Positions 8,201 through 17,576 of a stretch of 17,576 nucleotides of DNA are shown piece after piece. The translations under genes and the position numbers were made by a program. Every line of letters begins with the position of its first letter. Positions within the stretch are counted from its first letter, which is position 1. The notes below the pieces were generated by a model, which did not search any database, had not been told where the DNA came from, and was given only the letters and a program-made list of their open reading frames with translations. Source of the stretch: Larix sibirica (Eukaryota > Streptophyta > Pinopsida > Pinales > Pinaceae). The stretch is taken from NCBI GenBank assembly GCA_004151065.3, contig NWUY0300002754.1:25274-42849 (forward strand), in the 5' to 3' direction.

Positions 8201-9140
8201 TTGACACAAGCCTCTAGGTAATCAACTCTTACACACATGGTTTGAGATGAATCAATGGATGGTTTTGGAAAACAACACATGGTTTTGGCACATTCTTTGA
8301 TGAGATCAACCATTTTTTTCACTCTATATAGGACACACTTCAATTGGTTATATTTTATTATTTGTTGGTAAAGGTGGTTGAGAATGGCACTTTCTTCTAA
8401 GGAACATCTCCTCAGTGCCATCCTCTTGCTTGGTCAACCTACATTTGGCACTTTTCCTTTTGAACGCTCTCTTCTTGTTCACACATGGGAGGTTGGTTGG
8501 AACAACTCCCTAAGCCACACTCATGTGGAGTTGTAACTACTTTTCAACTTATTATTTTATTGAATTGGTTGCACATGAGAAAAAGACCCTTTGCTATTTT
8601 AAGAAAGTTGACCATCTTATTCTTTTGGAGTGCTCGAGTTAGTTGGCATCTTGCACTTTTTTCCATGGAATGTCTTGGAGCCCCCCTCCTTTTCACATGT
8701 TTGAGTGGTTGGACTTGCTATTTTGAGGAATATTTTGGGGTGCTCTCCTAGGGGGAGAATATTTTATATTTCTTAATTCATGCAAATTGAAGGGTGCACT
8801 TTAAAAGGGTTTTCTAGGAGGACGTTGAGCATGGCCTCCTATGTTGAGCATTATTTTATAATTTTTGCATGGAAGCTTCTTGAAGGGCACACTTTGTTGA
8901 GCATATTTTATTATTTCCTGGAATTTTGACATGGTAAAAAATTCATTTTAGTAGTGCACCCTCTCTCTCTTTGGAGGATGTCTCTCACATCTCTTCATAT
9001 TTTTGGATGGAATGACCTCTTAGTATAGAGGAGACTCCACCTTTTCCATTTGACTTATCAACTATGAAAGGTTGGATCTAATTGAATATTTTATTATTAT
9101 TGTTCTACTTGTCAAGGAGTTAGTTAGACAAATATTGTAT
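8158..9140 (+). repeat. Recurring TATTTTATTATT modules (probable LTR U3 array)
   Basis: The word TATTTTATTATT or a near variant recurs near 8166, 8348, 8548, 8758, 8850, 8906 and 9088. Several gaps are close to 180-210 bp. Most copies are followed within 20-50 bases by a G(T)GCAC word. GTTGAGCAT also occurs three times between 8820 and 8915. This fits a degenerate tandem array, as often seen upstream of LTR promoters. There is no second copy of this part near 15569 onward. An 88-codon frame at 8485-8751 lies wholly inside it and is not considered a gene. Confidence 0.45.
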
Positions 9141-9165
9141 TTTATTGTATGCATATCTTACTTAC

Positions 9166-9176
9166 TTTATATAAAG
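9166..9176 (+). promoter_or_regulatory. TATA box, putative LTR promoter
   Basis: TTTATATAAAG is a good plant TATA box and lies downstream of the module array, where an LTR promoter would be expected if 7220 to about 9570 is one LTR. The transcript would start near 9200 and run toward the gag remnant. Confidence 0.4.
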
Positions 9177-9761
9177 AAGATTCCTATCCAATTTAATTTG
9201 TAATTGGAAAGTGAGGAGTTAGGAGTTAGAGAAGTGATGAATAGGAGTTTAGAAGTTGTATTTTGATGGAGATCCTTTATATTCTCGTGAAGGAAAACTA
9301 ATGAAGACATGATGTATAATATTTATGTTTTGTTGTAAAGTCCATTGCATTTAATTTGTTGTGTAATTATGTTGAAATATCGTGTTTTCAATTTAAATAT
9401 AAAAGGTTGAAGTCTTTAATTAGGAGTAGATAAATCTTAGGAGGTTTCTCTATTTTGATTTACATTGCTATTTATTTATGCTTTGTTTGCTTTCAACTAA
9501 TAAATTAATTGTAAATGTAGACAAATAATTCATAAATATTTTAGCACCTTTATAATTTAATTGTTGAGTGGCACCTTTAAGGGCCCTCCAAGATTTATTT
9601 CAATATAAATTGCTAGCAAACACACTAAGGGTTAATATATCAAATCAATCCATTATTCCTCAAGTATACTAATTATATGGTGATGTAGTAAACAAATCCT
9701 TCATTATTATATTTTTGGAGGAAGAAGTCACTCTTTCATCCACTAGAAACATTTGTCAAAG
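9177..9761 (+). other. Probable LTR R/U5 and start of internal leader
   Basis: AT-rich sequence with no coding frame, interpreted as the transcribed end of the long LTR and the start of the internal region. A weak TGGCACC at 9569-9575 recalls the TGGCGCC start of many Gypsy primer-binding sites, but the rest does not match well, so the LTR end is not fixed. Confidence 0.3.
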
Positions 9762-10781
9762 TGTTATGGGGAATAAATCCCCAATAACTGTATGGGTTCA
9801 TTTGTCACCGAGCAAACCCATAAATGAAGTCAATTCAAAGAAGCAAGCAATTGATTTCTTTTCAAACAATAAAACATAAGTATAAAAAGTTCAAGAAGTA
9901 CATACTCGGTTCCAATCGGTTGTAGTTGAATCCATTAAGTCTTGAGCTTTTCTCCTTTGCTTCAGTCCCTTACAACAATTATGAAATAGAAACAAAATAA
10001 AGTGAAAGGATCACAATTGCTAAATAAAAGGCTATAAAATAACTTGCAGAATTATAACTTTATAATTCAAAACAAATAATCATTTAAATGAACATTATAT
10101 ATTGGATGAGAAAGATAGAGTTAATTTGTATATCAAGGTTGACAACAAGATACATGGAAAGAATAAACTTGATCATGTTGCTGCACTGTTTTGGAACCAA
10201 GTCCCGGGTCCTTTCTCCCAAGTCACTTTAGCACTTCAACTTCACTCAAGATCTTTCCAATACAAAGTATGCCCAGAAGAATATGGAGATTCTCTAGCAT
10301 AATAGGATTGCAATGAGAAGGACGAAAAACAAGAGTTCCAAATAAGAAGCGAGATATGTTGCAGACAAGGGAAATGGGTTGTGCAATCTGATCATAAAGA
10401 GGGTTTCTTCTCCAAGAAAAGCTTTACCAAGAATTAGCCTCGGTAATTAGTGACCCACTTTTCTCTCACCTATGCTCTTTTATAGTTTATGAGGAGTTGG
10501 GAAATGGTCTCAATTGAAATTAAACTTGTGAAATAACTTTTTTTATTTTTTTACCCTCATATGGACACGTACGCGAGATGGACGCATGCAGGATGCGTAG
10601 ACACGAGTTGTTTGGGCATAGGGAGCATACATATTCAGAAATAAGGTTTTTTAAAGGGAATTTGTCAAGATATGTGACTATCTAATGGCACAAGGGAAAA
10701 ATGGTATCTACAACTAGGAAAAGGGATAAGATCAGCTATCATAACATATTGGAGTAAACTGTGACAAAAGACGCTATAACA
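9762..10781 (-). repeat. Solo LTR, 1,020 bp, with target-site duplication
   Basis: The block begins TGTTATGG at 9762 and ends CTATAACA at 10781, giving a 6-bp TGTTAT/ATAACA terminal inverted repeat. The flanking five bases are CAAAG (9757-9761) and TAAAG (10782-10786), a target duplication with one C-to-T change. There are no internal protein domains. A TATA box on the minus strand (10485-10475) sets the transcription direction and fits an LTR of this length. A near-perfect hairpin is at one terminus (9763-9788). Solo LTRs arise by recombination between the two LTRs of an inserted element. A 66-codon frame at 10102-10302 inside it is noise. Confidence 0.7.
10475..10485 (-). promoter_or_regulatory. 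TATA box of the solo LTR
   Basis: The minus strand reads CTATAAAAGAG, a strong TATA box, about 300 bp from the 5' end of the LTR at 10781, which is a normal position. A pyrimidine/purine start region follows. It could still drive transcription toward 9762. Confidence 0.45.
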
Positions 10782-11403
10782 TAAAGTAGCCATGATGTGG
10801 AAAATTAATCCCTTTCTTTCTTTCCATGGATTTCACCTTCATTCTCTTAGATTATCCCATTTCCATGCATTTCATTTATAATACAATCACATTCATTTTG
10901 TTAAGGATTACTCTTCTATATCATCTTTAGTCCCCACTCCATAGCCTTAACAATCTTACTTATTCATAACCCCCCTTGAGTTGGAGGAGAGCCAACATGA
11001 AGAGAGAGGAAGAGTCATTGAGGTGATAATGGGTGGCTTTCTTGAAATTGCACAAGTCTAGATCCTTGATGTTTGAGACTTTACATCATTAGGGAGTGCT
11101 AGATTTTGTTGTAACATTTTTCTCTCATTGTCGAGGATAAATTCCGTTCTTCCCATATATTTGTAGATAAACTACCTTTTTGGATGAGGTTTTGGTCTTG
11201 CATATCCTTCCTCTCATATTGACAACTCTACTTTGATGGCTTTCTATTTTGTAGGTGAGGACAACCAATAAATACTTAAAGAACTCACCTTGGCAATTCC
11301 ACTTTGCATCTTTGGTATGAGGTATAACAATTCAGTTTCAGATTTTTTTCAACACCTTATAATGAAAATTTGAAGTAGAGAAATGTGTCAATTCCTTCCT
11401 GTC
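10782..11403 (+). other. Leader region before gag, no recognised features
   Basis: AT-rich and stop-rich in all frames. By position this is the long untranslated leader between the LTR and gag of the LARD-like element, interrupted upstream by the solo LTR. No motif is recognised. Confidence 0.4.
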
Positions 11404-11850
11404 TGAGTTGAGTTTTATGCTCCATTTGACTTGTCGGGTATCCCAGGATATTCAAATGAGTACCCATATTTGAAGTGGCTTGATCTTATTGTAGAATTTC
11501 ATGGGATTAAATATTTTTCTATTAGACATGTTGCATCCTTCATGAAGCTCATTTCAGATTTAAATATTTTTCATAAGGATGTTATAATGACGATGTTTCC
11601 ATATACCTTGAATGGTGAAGCTTTAGAATGGTATGAAAACCTCTATGGAAAATAAATATCATCTTTTGTAGGTTTGATCAAGTCATTTTTTAGGAAATGG
11701 GATGAAAGCTACGAGAATCATGTGGTACATATTTTTTCATATCTTGAAAAAGAGAAGGATGAAGAATACAAGGAATATCTTATTGCATCCCCATTTGTTA
11801 ATGTTTTTTTTATTATTATTTTGAAGACAAGGTTTTGGTGAGGAGCCGTT
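11404..11850 (+). pseudogene. Gypsy-like gag remnant
   Basis: The plus strand reads FDLSGIPGYSNEYPYLKWLD and, further on, IFHKDVIMTMFPYTLNGEALEWYENL, then after a TAA at 11653-11655 SFVGLIKSFFRKWDESYE. This is the retrotransposon gag (capsid) pattern: the P-x-HLxxF-like start, the D-x(6)-F-x-x-TL-x-G-x-A-x-x-WY core, and the W/S-x-x-L-x-x-x-F-x-x-x-F end. The frame stays open, apart from that TAA, to a TGA near 11850, where a frameshift follows a T-run. No zinc knuckle, protease, RT or integrase is seen downstream, so the element seems gag-only. Confidence 0.7.
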
Positions 11851-12597
11851 CTTCACAAAATTTTGGAATGAATAATGCATCTTTATTGATTATGGAAGAA
11901 CTAATTTTGAATACAAACCCTTGGAGGAAGATGACTATTTAGAGTTGTTTGAGGAAAAAAAGAATGAATAAATTTCAGATTTTGTGCCCTTTGAACATTG
12001 ATATTTATAGAATTCATGTTCAAAAATTTCTAAATTTAATTTCCAACCATGTTTTCCTAGGAGTTATTCAGAAAATTTTCAGATTTGCGAGCATGTTGTT
12101 GATAGTAAATGTATAGGAATTTTCCAGCCACCGTTATCTTTATATTTTGGTTCATTTCGATATGAATTTTTAGTTGGAAAGGTCTTGTTTACTACTAAAA
12201 ATTGTATGGGTGAAGCTTGGTTTTCGGTTTGACATGCATTGTGGAAAATTCCAATTGTCTATTTTTTCATATTTTTGTGTAATGACATGTGAATTTTTAG
12301 CTAAAAGTTATATTTTATTTGCTGAAAAATTATATGGAACAACAAAGTATTGAATTCAGAATCTATGATGGTGATTTCCAACTATTAAATTATGAACATA
12401 AGTTCATTTTCAGATCTGAAAAATTCATCCTATACTTCATCCTTATGCATTATTGAAAACATTTTATTGTTAGAGCAGCCTACACTTTTATTTCTTGAAG
12501 GTATTAATGATGTTTGTTACAGATATCAGCCTATGAAGAGGCAACTAGAGGATTTTTTTGACATTGATGAGTGGTTGTTGTGTTTATTTTCATAACC
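11826..12597 (+). pseudogene. Decayed continuation of the gag-side ORF, function unknown
   Basis: After the gag frame breaks, another frame reads FGEEPFFTKFWNE, FIDYGRTNFEYKPLEED and DYLELFEEKKNE, an acidic segment. Later come RSYSENFQICEHVVDSK, FRYEFLVGKVLFTTKNCMGE (near 12155-12215) and, in 12392-12597, RYQPMKRQLEDFFDIDEWL. These look like protein remains split by stops and at least two frameshifts, rather than random frames. No enzyme domain is recognised. It may be an extra region of the gag protein of a non-autonomous Gypsy family. Confidence 0.4.
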
Positions 12598-13092
12598 ATA
12601 TTTCAAAGCACTTCAACTTTGTCTTCAATTAGCATGTGCTGGAACATGCTTTTTTATTTCATATTTTCATATTAGTTTCCATGAATGTAAAGTAACTCCA
12701 TTTTGTAACCTTATTGTAATTAATATTCCATCACATTTTGTCTGATTTGTTAATGCATCATTGTCTTGGTTCATCACCAAACACAAAGGAATAATTCATG
12801 GCCTTGAAGAGATGCCGGGATGGTTGCACTTCCTATACGTTTTGTAAGTTTGACACACATTGTATTACTTAAACATAAAAAATACATGGTATGGTGTGGT
12901 TGGCCTGCCATTAGGGAAACTAGACTAGCCACAAAACCAAATTTTATTATTGTTTTTCATATCGAATCATTGTCAAAATTATTGTAGTAATATCCCTAGA
13001 AGGGAGAGAAAAATATAGAAATTCTAGGACTGACAGTCCTAAAAACTAGAAGCCTATAATAACCATCATACTTATGAACAAAACAAACATGA
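12598..13092. other. Intergenic part of the element, one small hairpin
   Basis: No coding frame is supported. The only structure noted is a short perfect inverted repeat AGGACTG-A-CAGTCCT at 13026-13040. Confidence 0.4.
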
Positions 13093-14125
13093 TTAACAGT
13101 CTTGGAAGAGAACCAAGCAAGAAACAAAATTCCAATTCTTAGAGTCATAAGAAATTATCACAAGGGGCACTTCAGATTCCTCCTTCACTATGTTGGTTTT
13201 CTCATATGGGACGCATTCTTTAAAGACTATGCCAATGGTATCCTTTGTAAGCACATTCATTTTGGCTCCCAAATTGATTTGATCCTTGGAAATCAATGTG
13301 AGGGTGGCTTCTATGTATTTGATCCTAGCTTGAGTATCCTGATCTTGAGATGAGAAACCTGCTTCTCTTCATCATGATCCATCAAATCCTCACCCATAAG
13401 GGTTTTGACCTACAATAAGAGTCTTCATGAGATTCATTTCACAGGTTCTATATGACCCGACATCCTCAACCATTTGCTCAAAGTTGGATTGAATCTCACT
13501 TGAGTCCATTTTTTATTTCTTCTAAGAGACCCAGTTCTCCAAGTCCATGATTTTGTGTTGAGTAGAGACAAAAACCATGTTGTTGTAGGATGCTTTCATT
13601 ACACAATTTTCTCCTATGACCCTCAGCATATGTGTGGTGTGGTATTTGTCGGCTTTCCTATGCTCAATCTGCTTGCTTCTTACTATCTAGTCTCGACCAA
13701 TCCATTGAGTTGGGAATCCCTCAAGAGCCCCCTGTCCTAGTTCAAACACCGGGAACCCAAAATAGTAGATCCAAGATTTCTTGATTGTTGTATATAAACA
13801 CTTTCCTTTCCCAAACACTAGAAAAGTAAGGAATCTAAACACAATCAAATTGGAACTTAAATTGGTTACCTACATTGAAGTCGGGCTTTCTCGAATCTTT
13901 GTCATGAGGGTTCATGCAAGGAATGCATCATCCTTCGTTATCATCACCCACGAACCAATATGAATCCAAGCCATGATGCTCATGATTGGGGGTGTAATCA
14001 ACATCATATTTTTACCACCAAGAAGGTCGATCAAACCTCTCCCATAGGTGCTTCCATGCTTTTCCATCTTCTCGTTCCAGACGTTTGCAAACCCAGGAGT
14101 TAGGGATAGTACTTTCCCCTGCCAC
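13093..14125 (-). pseudogene. Possible decayed antisense ORF, unidentified
   Basis: Read on the minus strand, this region gives a protein-like sequence in two frames joined near 13690. The first part (14125 to about 13690) has CKRLEREDGKAWKHLWERF, DYTPNHEHHGLDSYWFVGDD and PHDKDSRKPDFNVGNQFKF. The second part has ASYNNMVFVSTQHKIMDLEN, SSEIQSNFEQMVEDVGSYR, FSSQDQDTQARIKYIEATL and, in the open stretch 13296-13093, ISKDQINLGAKMN. The second part has spacing compatible with a coiled coil. About ten stops interrupt it, which is fewer than chance would give but not by a wide margin. No family is recognised. It lies downstream of gag and opposite to it, a place where some plant Gypsy elements carry an antisense extra ORF. 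Confidence 0.35.
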
Positions 14126-14610
14126 CTATTTTTTTATCGCTACCATTTGTACCACACCCAGTGCAAATTTTCCATGCAACATGTGTGATATGGGCGGGCA
14201 TCAGAGGAGCCCCCAATATTTATTCCACCACCCCTTATGGGGTAACTGCAATTCCTATTTGATATCACCTGGAAAATGTATTTGTCTATTCTAAAGCAGG
14301 GTATGATGAATAAACTCAACATATGTGAGCATTATTTTGTTTTTCCAGTTTTGTTTTACATTTTGGAAGCCAAGTTTTGAGCTCTAGTTGATGTAAAAAA
14401 AATGTAATAAGTATGTGGTTTTTATGGATGTGAATTGTGCCATCCCACCACATTGTCTTGTTCTCTCTTGTTTTTTTCATCTTTCTTGATAGGTTAACCA
14501 AATAGTTTTGAGGTTATCATGTACTCCTAAGAAGAGTACGTGTCCCCAATTACAACCTAATGTTAAACCTCATATTGTATGAGGTTTCACATTGGTGTTT
14601 TCAGTTGGTA
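14126..14610. other. Region before repeat copy 2, with two adjacent hairpins
   Basis: No gene is supported. Two inverted repeats lie close together: CATGTACTC...GAGTACGTG at 14518-14542 (7-base loop, one T-G pair) and a perfect AAACCTCATA-TTG-TATGAGGTTT at 14565-14587. They sit just ahead of the 3' repeat copy. No clear polypurine tract adjoins 14611. Confidence 0.5.
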
Positions 14611-15568
14611 CCTTGGAGCATCTTGATATATTTTAGGGATCTAAATCCTCATGCAGCTTCTCTCCTTCATGATGAATATTTGATGAATATATTTGGTGGG
14701 TGATGATCATTTCTCTATGGTGGGATGCTTCTTTCATGAATTTGTTTCACTCTCAACATATGGATGCTTCTTAGTGAGTATATGTGATGATGTTGTGTCA
14801 TTGGTGTCATTAGGAAGGGGGTGTTCTACATGGTCTTTTTGGTTGAATGTATTGTGGAGATGTACCTAATGCTAGATGGAGTTAACAAATTTCTTGTGTC
14901 CCCTTCCTTTGGTGTTGATGTGTTGTGGTACTATACGATGCCTTGGTGGGATTTCCCTAGGTGATATAACTGGATGTTGTAACATTTGCTTGGAATTTCC
15001 TAGATGGGATGTGTAATTGATGATGTATGCCTTGTGATGTAATAATTTCTAAGTTTGAGTTAGAGAAGGGGTTTGTTATAGGTTTCCTGATGATCAAATC
15101 TTTTCTTATGGTCTGAGTGAGTATTAATCATCTATTCGTCATTGGGTGGAGTTCCCAAGGTTTAAACCTAGGTAGAACTTCTAATTTTTTGTTGTGTTGG
15201 GATTTTACTAGGGAAAACACTTATTTGCATCGTATAGCACTTGATAGAGTGACCCCCCCATTCCATCATTCATTGGAACACATTTTCATGGTGATTTAAT
15301 TAGTTAGTGACTAATTGGAAGTTGGACTATGGTTTGATTAAAGTTTAGCATGAGTGCACACTTGTTGAGGTTGATTAACCATTTAATGGTTAATTTAATC
15401 CTTTAGAAGGCTAATACTTGAGTGCCCTCCTTCACTAACCTCTTTTTACACCTGGGATGGATTATTTGAATTTTTTTTCATGATTATGTCGAGGAGTGCT
15501 CTCCCATGGCATAGAATCCAAGGCATGTGGAGGGGCTTTTTTATTCATGAATGAGGAGTGTAATAACC
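14611..15568 (+). repeat. Long direct repeat, copy 2 (probable truncated 3' LTR)
   Basis: This copy follows 7220-8200 base by base with moderate divergence and small gaps; it lacks the 33-bp local duplication of copy 1. Similarity fades after TTCATGAATGAGGAGTG near 15560, and the module array and TATA box of copy 1 are not found beyond it, so the copy is truncated or replaced. It contains an A-box-like TGGTCTGAGTG (15109-15119) and a B-box-like GGTTTAAACCT (15159-15169), 50 bases apart as in a tRNA gene. Confidence 0.7.
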
Positions 15569-16999
15569 TTTGAACACTTATTTGGAAATATGGAAGTGAT
15601 GGACATGGTTAAGTTTTTTCATTTTTGAAGAAACAACAATGGTTTGGTAGATTGAAAGGAAAATGAGGCCATCTATTTCGACAAGGGATTCTTGGTAAAA
15701 AATGGGGATCCCCCCTGAAAGGCTTTGGTTCCCCTAACTTGATTAAGATGATCTATATTAAGAACTCAAACGACACTAGCACGTTAGTGCATGGGTTAGG
15801 AAGTAAATGCAACACTTGGCATGGAAGTAGTCTTATCCTCCATGTAATTCAATATTAATTGCTCAAGTGATGGAGAACTAAATATCCCTCTTGCCTTCTG
15901 GCCCCTTACTCATAATTCAATCTACGACAGGGTAAATTTTGTTTCCCATGTACATTGATCTCTTAGTAGAGGTGGGATATCTAATGGCTAAGAGTCTTTG
16001 GTTGTGGAAATTAGTATCAATGGTGACTGAGCTCAGTTGGGATTAATCATTTTTTATTTGATAGAACACCCTCGAGGATACAATGAGGCTAGTGACATAA
16101 TCATGCTCGGGTTATTGAAAGCAACTTCAATGGTGGTTGTGCTTGGAAATATTAATATGCTTTGGAGGTGTTCTCTCATGGAGGCAAGAAATTTGATAGT
16201 GGTAAGGTGTATGCTCTTCCAAAGGGAATATTGTTTTGGTTCGATTTATAAGTTTCTAGTTGGAATGGAGTCATCAAGGCCTCTTGGGATATTACGTAGG
16301 ACTAGGTATTACACCCTTGAGGTTGAATAGATCTTTTGTTGGGGGTATTTTAAACGAGGTTTGGTTAATTGCTAGGTTTATTTAGTTTTTAGAGTGCAAG
16401 ATACTTTGGGGGTTTTTTCAGTCCTTGTAATATCCTAGTTTCAACCCTTAGAATATATCTAATAAAATGATGGAAATGATGTAAATATGCTAAGTATGGA
16501 TTCCTAGTGTCGTGCTCATGTCCAAGACCCGTGAATGGCATAGGCATGTATAAGTTAGATATATATATTGGGCCATGTGGATGGCTTGTCATGATTACTC
16601 AAGATATGTAAATGATATAAATATTATGCTAAATAAAAATATAAAAGGTTGAATATGGTTGTGTAGGTAAGCAACTAGGAGGGGTTATGATTCCACTAGA
16701 GGGGAAGAGGAAAGGGGATTTCAAATGGGAGAGTAACCCTATGATTCCATGTGTCATTCTTAGAACTCACCTAACTCTATATTGTTCCTTAAAGGAAGCC
16801 AATTCCTTCCCTTGACTTATTTTACTCAATCATTGAATTCTCATGTGAGCGTGGTGAGAAATATCTCTCATGTAGTTATGAAAGCATGGACTGAATCTAA
16901 TTTTCTTGACCTTGTAAGATCCCTAGGAAGCAGAAGTAATGTTAGTGGTCTTTCCAACCATCCTTTTATTTCCATGGGAGTATGTCATTCGAGAGATGA
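15569..16999. other. AT-rich sequence without a supported gene
   Basis: The longest frame is 97 codons at 16037-16330 (plus), beginning at TTG, without any recognisable motif or domain; I do not call it a gene. Very weak similarity to 8200-8310 may continue for about 100 bases after 15569 (for example AAACAACA-ATGGTTT), which would extend repeat copy 2 slightly. Otherwise I see nothing here. Confidence 0.5.
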
Positions 17000-17391
17000 C
17001 ATGTGGAGGGAGGTCGTCTAGTCTGGTAGAGAGAACCAAGAGCTAAGAAGACGAACCCACAGACTAAACCATGCTAGAGGTCGTGTGGAGTATGAGGGGG
17101 AGTGAAGCTAAGCCAAGACCCGAGAATAAGGGACACAAGTTATAGAGTGGTAATTGGGAAGGGAATCATGGATAGAGAAAGAACTAAGAAGATTCCATGT
17201 GGAGGGAGATCCTCTAGTCTGGTAAAAAGATCCAAGATCCAAGCAGACGAACCCGCATACTAGACCATGCAAGAGATCATGTGAAGTCTGAGGGGGAGTG
17301 AATCCAATCCAAGACCCAAGAATAAGGGACAAAAGTTATAGAGTGGTAACTGGGAAGGGAATCGTGAAAAGAGAAAGAATGGAGAAGATTC
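17000..17391 (+). repeat. Two-copy tandem repeat, 196-bp unit
   Basis: Unit 1 is 17000-17195 and unit 2 is 17196-17391. Both start CATGTGGAGGGAG and share TCTAGTCTGGTA, AGACGAACCC, ACCATGC, GAGGGGGAGTGAA, AATAAGGGACA, AGTTATAGAGTGGTAA and GGGAAGGGAATC. The units have the same length and differ only by substitutions. Sequence after 17391 starts CATGATG and leaves the pattern. No ORF runs through both units; this could be part of another LTR or a young satellite-like duplication. Confidence 0.85.
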
Positions 17392-17576
17392 CATGATGTT
17401 CTTTACCATATCCCAATACTAGACTTAGAATGGAACCAGGTTGGTTGTAGGTGAGCAAAGGCAAGGCATATCAAAACCTTACCCTAAGATTGCTTCTCAT
17501 GAGATTCTTGCGAGGCCATGGTTGATTTATACTTGGAATGCATGAAAGGCACATAGTAGGTTGGACTCTTACTGCA
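17392..17576. other. Window end, no recognised features
   Basis: The last 185 bases show no coding frame, repeat unit or regulatory motif that I can support. Confidence 0.5.

Noticed and set aside
8485-8751. 88-codon plus-strand frame with hydrophobic stretches
   Set aside because: It sits in the AT-rich module array; hydrophobicity follows from the T-rich composition.
8949-8962. Short CT microsatellite
   Set aside because: Only about five repeats; too short to be notable.
9569-9586. TGGCACC..., a possible Gypsy primer-binding site
   Set aside because: Only the first seven bases resemble the usual TGGCGCC site, and no CA-ended LTR border precedes it.
13791-13800. TATATAAACA as a plus-strand promoter
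   Set aside because: No gene follows on the plus strand, and the same bases read as codons of the antisense ORF.
16037-16330. 97-codon plus-strand frame
   Set aside because: It begins at TTG, has no recognisable domain, and stands alone in AT-rich sequence.

Overview
The window looks like repeat-filled intergenic DNA from a plant nuclear genome with many retrotransposons. A conifer or other gymnosperm would fit, but the sequence does not settle the species. The evidence is a plant L1-type LINE, a Copia element primed by initiator tRNA-Met, a solo LTR and a gag-only Gypsy-like remnant, packed together with AT-rich filler. I found no intact host gene, no rRNA or tRNA gene, no CRISPR array and no bacterial-type operon. 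Every coding region is a decayed transposon ORF carrying stops and frameshifts. Layout: 1-4526 is the 5' two thirds or more of an L1-type LINE on the minus strand; its 3' end lies outside the window. It has a 5' UTR, ORF1 (DUF4283-like domain, zinc knuckle, acidic tail) and ORF2 (AP-type endonuclease, then reverse transcriptase), with ORF1 and ORF2 overlapping in an ATGA. The LINE abuts a Copia element (about 4537-6930, minus strand): a 3' LTR fragment, polypurine tract, internally deleted pol, protease, gag, a tRNA-Met primer-binding site and an LTR. The two Copia LTRs do not resemble each other, so this element looks chimeric. From 7220 to about 15568, two diverged direct copies of a roughly 0.96-0.98 kb repeat (7220-8200 and 14611-15568) flank about 6.4 kb that contains a plus-strand Gypsy-like gag remnant (11404-12597) and, downstream, a possible decayed ORF on the opposite strand (13093-14125). 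I read this as a large non-autonomous LTR element (LARD-like) that appears never to have had, or to have lost, pol. Its leader was later hit by another element, now a 1,020-bp solo LTR at 9762-10781 with TGTTAT/ATAACA ends and a near-perfect 5-bp target duplication. From 15569 to the end is low-information sequence apart from a clean two-copy tandem repeat of 196 bp (17000-17391). Together: none of these elements could move by itself. The LINE has lost the reverse transcriptase FADD box, the Copia has lost integrase, reverse transcriptase and RNase H, and the gag-only element would have needed enzymes from a partner. The most interesting points are the gag-plus-antisense-ORF architecture, the chimeric Copia, and the LTR regulatory structures (inverted W-box pair, AAAG palindromes, TATTTTATTATT modules and tRNA-like A/B boxes).
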